DNA of 64,000 bases from Gallionellales bacterium GWA2_54_124. Its GTDB lineage: Bacteria > Pseudomonadota > Gammaproteobacteria > Burkholderiales > Gallionellaceae. Below the pieces are notes generated by a model. It was not told where the DNA came from. It saw only the letters and a list, made by a program, of their open reading frames with translations, and searched no databases. Below, in pieces: positions 62,379 to 64,000 of the stretch (position 1 is the stretch's first letter; the number at the start of each line of letters is the position of its first letter). A program made the position numbers and the translations under genes. The stretch spans positions 97,941 to 161,940 of the forward strand of contig MGWO01000006.1 of NCBI GenBank assembly GCA_001801025.1, in the 5' to 3' direction.

Positions 62379-63209
62379 TTAAGGCTGGTCGTGGCGTTTC
62401 AGAAGCCCGATGTCAAGTGCGCGGATGTCATTCCACTCCTTGTCCTGAGCTGCGGAGATCCCCTTGAATGCCAGCGGAGCCAGCAGGCGTTGTCCGGTTT
62501 CGTCTGAACCTAATGAAATCATTGCCGCTTGCACGCGGGCTAACACCTCGGCGCTCACGCGGGGATGGGCGGCGAAGGCATGCGGGGTATAGGCCTTTGT
62601 TTCTGACAGAATGCGCAGGGAGTCGCAAATTTCCGGCGGGCAGGCCTCAAAGGTGCGCTGGATACCGCCGCCTGCCTCTTGCAGTCCTGCGGCAACGGCA
62701 CGATAGACGGAGTCATGGGAGGCGACAAATTTTGCCTCGACGGGAATGTGTAGTCGGCCGAACTCAGCCTGCGGCAAAATGCTGGCCGCGAAGGCCGCCG
62801 GTGCGGGAAATACCACGGTCCGGCCTTTTAGATCGGCCAGCTGATGGTAGCTGCTGGCCTTTTTGACGACCAGTATGCCGCGGATTTTCCGATTCTGCTC
62901 TCTGGCAAATGCCTGATAACCGTTTGCTTTATGGAAAACAACGTAATGATAGGGATTCATATAGGCCAGATCGTAGTCCCCCTGTGCCAGCCGTTCCTCA
63001 AAAACAGGGATGCCGGGTGCGGTGCGGAACACCAGCGTCACGCCTGCGCGGCGGCCAACTTCGGCTAGCAGCGGCCCCCATTCTTCAGCCAGACGGCTGA
63101 CCGATTGTTGCGGCACGATGCCCATGCTTAATGTTTGCTCGGGAGGGGCGGCGCGCGCCAAGCTGATTGCGCTGAGGAGCAACGCGAGACTGCCTATTTT
63201 TTTGATCAT
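62379..63209 (-). CDS. PhnD-like periplasmic substrate-binding protein
   Basis: 276 residues with a signal peptide ending at SLARAAPPEQ. The mature part matches the phosphate/phosphonate/phosphite-binding (PhnD/TctC-like) fold: LSMGIVPQQSVSRLAEEWGP, YDLAYMNPYHYVVF, LKGRTVVFPAPAAFAAS and AVAAGLQEAGGG. No ABC permease or ATPase is adjacent; instead a membrane histidine kinase follows, so a sensory role is more likely than transport. The ligand is unknown. Confidence 0.88.
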   Translation of the reverse strand: MIKKIGSLALLLSAISLARAAPPEQTLSMGIVPQQSVSRLAEEWGPLLAEVGRRAGVTLVFRTAPGIPVFEERLAQGDYDLAYMNPYHYVVFHKANGYQAFAREQNRKIRGILVVKKASSYHQLADLKGRTVVFPAPAAFAASILPQAEFGRLHIPVEAKFVASHDSVYRAVAAGLQEAGGGIQRTFEACPPEICDSLRILSETKAYTPHAFAAHPRVSAEVLARVQAAMISLGSDETGQRLLAPLAFKGISAAQDKEWNDIRALDIGLLKRHDQP

Positions 63210-63366
63210 ACGATTCTCTCTGATAAGGTGAGCTCTGCCGCATTTGAAGAACGATGTCGGGTGAAGGTTACGATATTAAGTTTGATCATGGCTGCAGCAT
63301 CTGGCCTTGGTCCGTCATGCCGCTTGCTTGTTGGCGCTTTTGCGGGGTTCGTGTGCTCATCGGGAT
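63210..63366 (-). promoter_or_regulatory. Spacer between response regulator and binding-protein genes
   Basis: 157 bases that could contain a promoter for the binding protein and the two kinases. No clear consensus box was recognised. Confidence 0.25.
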
Positions 63367-63732
63367 TTACCGGCTGAGTTGTTTTTTGATGGCAGCAACC
63401 AGGGCGAGCGGGCTGAACGGTTTGATGAAGTAGGCGTCCGCGCCGCGTTGCATACCATCTTCATAGTCGCTCACCTGACCGCGCGCGGTGACCATGATGA
63501 CATGGGTATGCTGCAGTTGAGGCGTGCTCTTGATTGCGTCCAGCACCTGAAGTCCATCCAGAGCGCCAGCCATCATGACATCGAGCACAATCAGATCGGG
63601 GATGATTTTTAAGGCGAGCTGCAGCGCCGTTGCGCCATCTTCAGCTTCAAAAATATCAAAATTTTGTCCCAGTGTAATGCGGACAAGGCGACGGATGTCG
63701 GCGTGATCGTCGACGAGTAAGACTTTTTTCAT
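63367..63732 (-). CDS. Single-domain response regulator
   Basis: 121 residues: a CheY-like receiver with KKVLLVDDHADIR (acidic pair), phosphoacceptor Asp in DLIVLDVMM, the Thr of HVIMVTARG and the Lys in AYFIKPFSP. No output domain, so it acts through protein contacts. Its ATG shares ATGA with the stop of the preceding receiver gene. Confidence 0.95.
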   Translation of the reverse strand: MKKVLLVDDHADIRRLVRITLGQNFDIFEAEDGATALQLALKIIPDLIVLDVMMAGALDGLQVLDAIKSTPQLQHTHVIMVTARGQVSDYEDGMQRGADAYFIKPFSPLALVAAIKKQLSR

Positions 63733-64000
63733 GCTGCCTCCCGCGCTTTGAGTAATTTTATTTGGGCTGTTTTTTCAGCGATCGCGAGTAAATGGCTAAA
63801 CGGGACGGGTTTAGACAACAGCGATATGCCATGCGGTATTCCGCCGTGTGCGCTGATCGCAGCGTGATCGAGTCCACTGACGGCAATAATCTGCATGTCG
63901 GCGAGTTCGGCGATATTGCAAAGCCTGTTTAGCATGCGAAATCCGTCCATCCCTGGCATCTGCAAGTCGGTAATGAGCAGGTCTGGTTTGTCGTTCCCTA
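63729..64000 (-). CDS. Response regulator receiver, 5' end outside the window
   Basis: The frame is open to the right edge. The visible part has LLITDLQMPGMDGFRML with the phosphoacceptor Asp, then IIAVSG (Thr/Ser position) and LSKPVPFSHLL (conserved Lys). What precedes, a receiver start or further domains, cannot be seen. Confidence 0.9.
   Translation of the reverse strand, partial: GNDKPDLLITDLQMPGMDGFRMLNRLCNIAELADMQIIAVSGLDHAAISAHGGIPHGISLLSKPVPFSHLLAIAEKTAQIKLLKAREAA

Overview
The window looks like the chromosome of a betaproteobacterium, probably of the Nitrosomonadales/Gallionellaceae type. This is inferred from the housekeeping order exbB-exbD-lpxK-(Trm112-like)-kdsB-adk, the split arn genes and the protein sequences. 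No database search was possible. All functions below rest on motifs and gene context read from the sequence.

Core region 1 (1-23.3 kb). It starts with the end of dsbB, a small lipoprotein and uvrB. A leftward run follows: exbB, exbD, lpxK, Trm112-like, kdsB, adk, a GlcG-like gene, and an H+-pyrophosphatase gene that has lost its middle half. xseA and a PilB/GspE-type ATPase read rightward. Next comes a complete-looking lipid A aminoarabinose (Ara4N) cluster: methyltransferase, arnT, one SMR-type flippase subunit, arnB, an RlmN paralogue, arnC, arnA as two separate genes, and arnD. An HDOD protein and tRNA-Asn(GUU) close the region.

Accessory region (23.3-57.5 kb). Two genomic islands sit in tandem in the 3' end of tRNA-Asn. 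Three copies of the tRNA 3' segment mark their borders, at 23300-23346, 37554-37600 and 57469-57513. Each island has recombinase genes at its left end and a HigBA-like toxin-antitoxin pair at its right end. The toxin of island 1 has a nonsense codon; the copy in island 2 is intact. Both islands also share a noncoding, hairpin-rich element next to an Integrase_1-type recombinase gene. Two of its stems differ between the islands by compensatory base changes.

Island 1 cargo is a type I restriction-modification operon (hsdR-hsdM-hsdS) with a TIR/deoxyribosyltransferase-fold gene coupled to hsdS, then an unfamiliar two-gene unit (GHKL ATPase plus a 740-residue partner with phosphoribosyltransferase-like motifs). 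Island 2 cargo is a serine recombinase with hidden small ORFs, an exported protein, a GmrSD-like module (HNH, DUF262, DUF262-DUF1524) between two decayed copies of one IS3-family element, an ApeA-like HEPN protein, a membrane protein, a coupled membrane/HEPN-like pair, GC-rich MITE-like repeats and a nucleotide-cyclase remnant. Both islands therefore read as defence islands.

Core region 2 (57.5-64 kb). After the last att copy come a YbcJ-like S4 protein, a small exported protein, and a leftward signalling operon of two response regulators, a PhnD-like periplasmic binding protein and two related PAS histidine kinases. The operon runs off the right edge.
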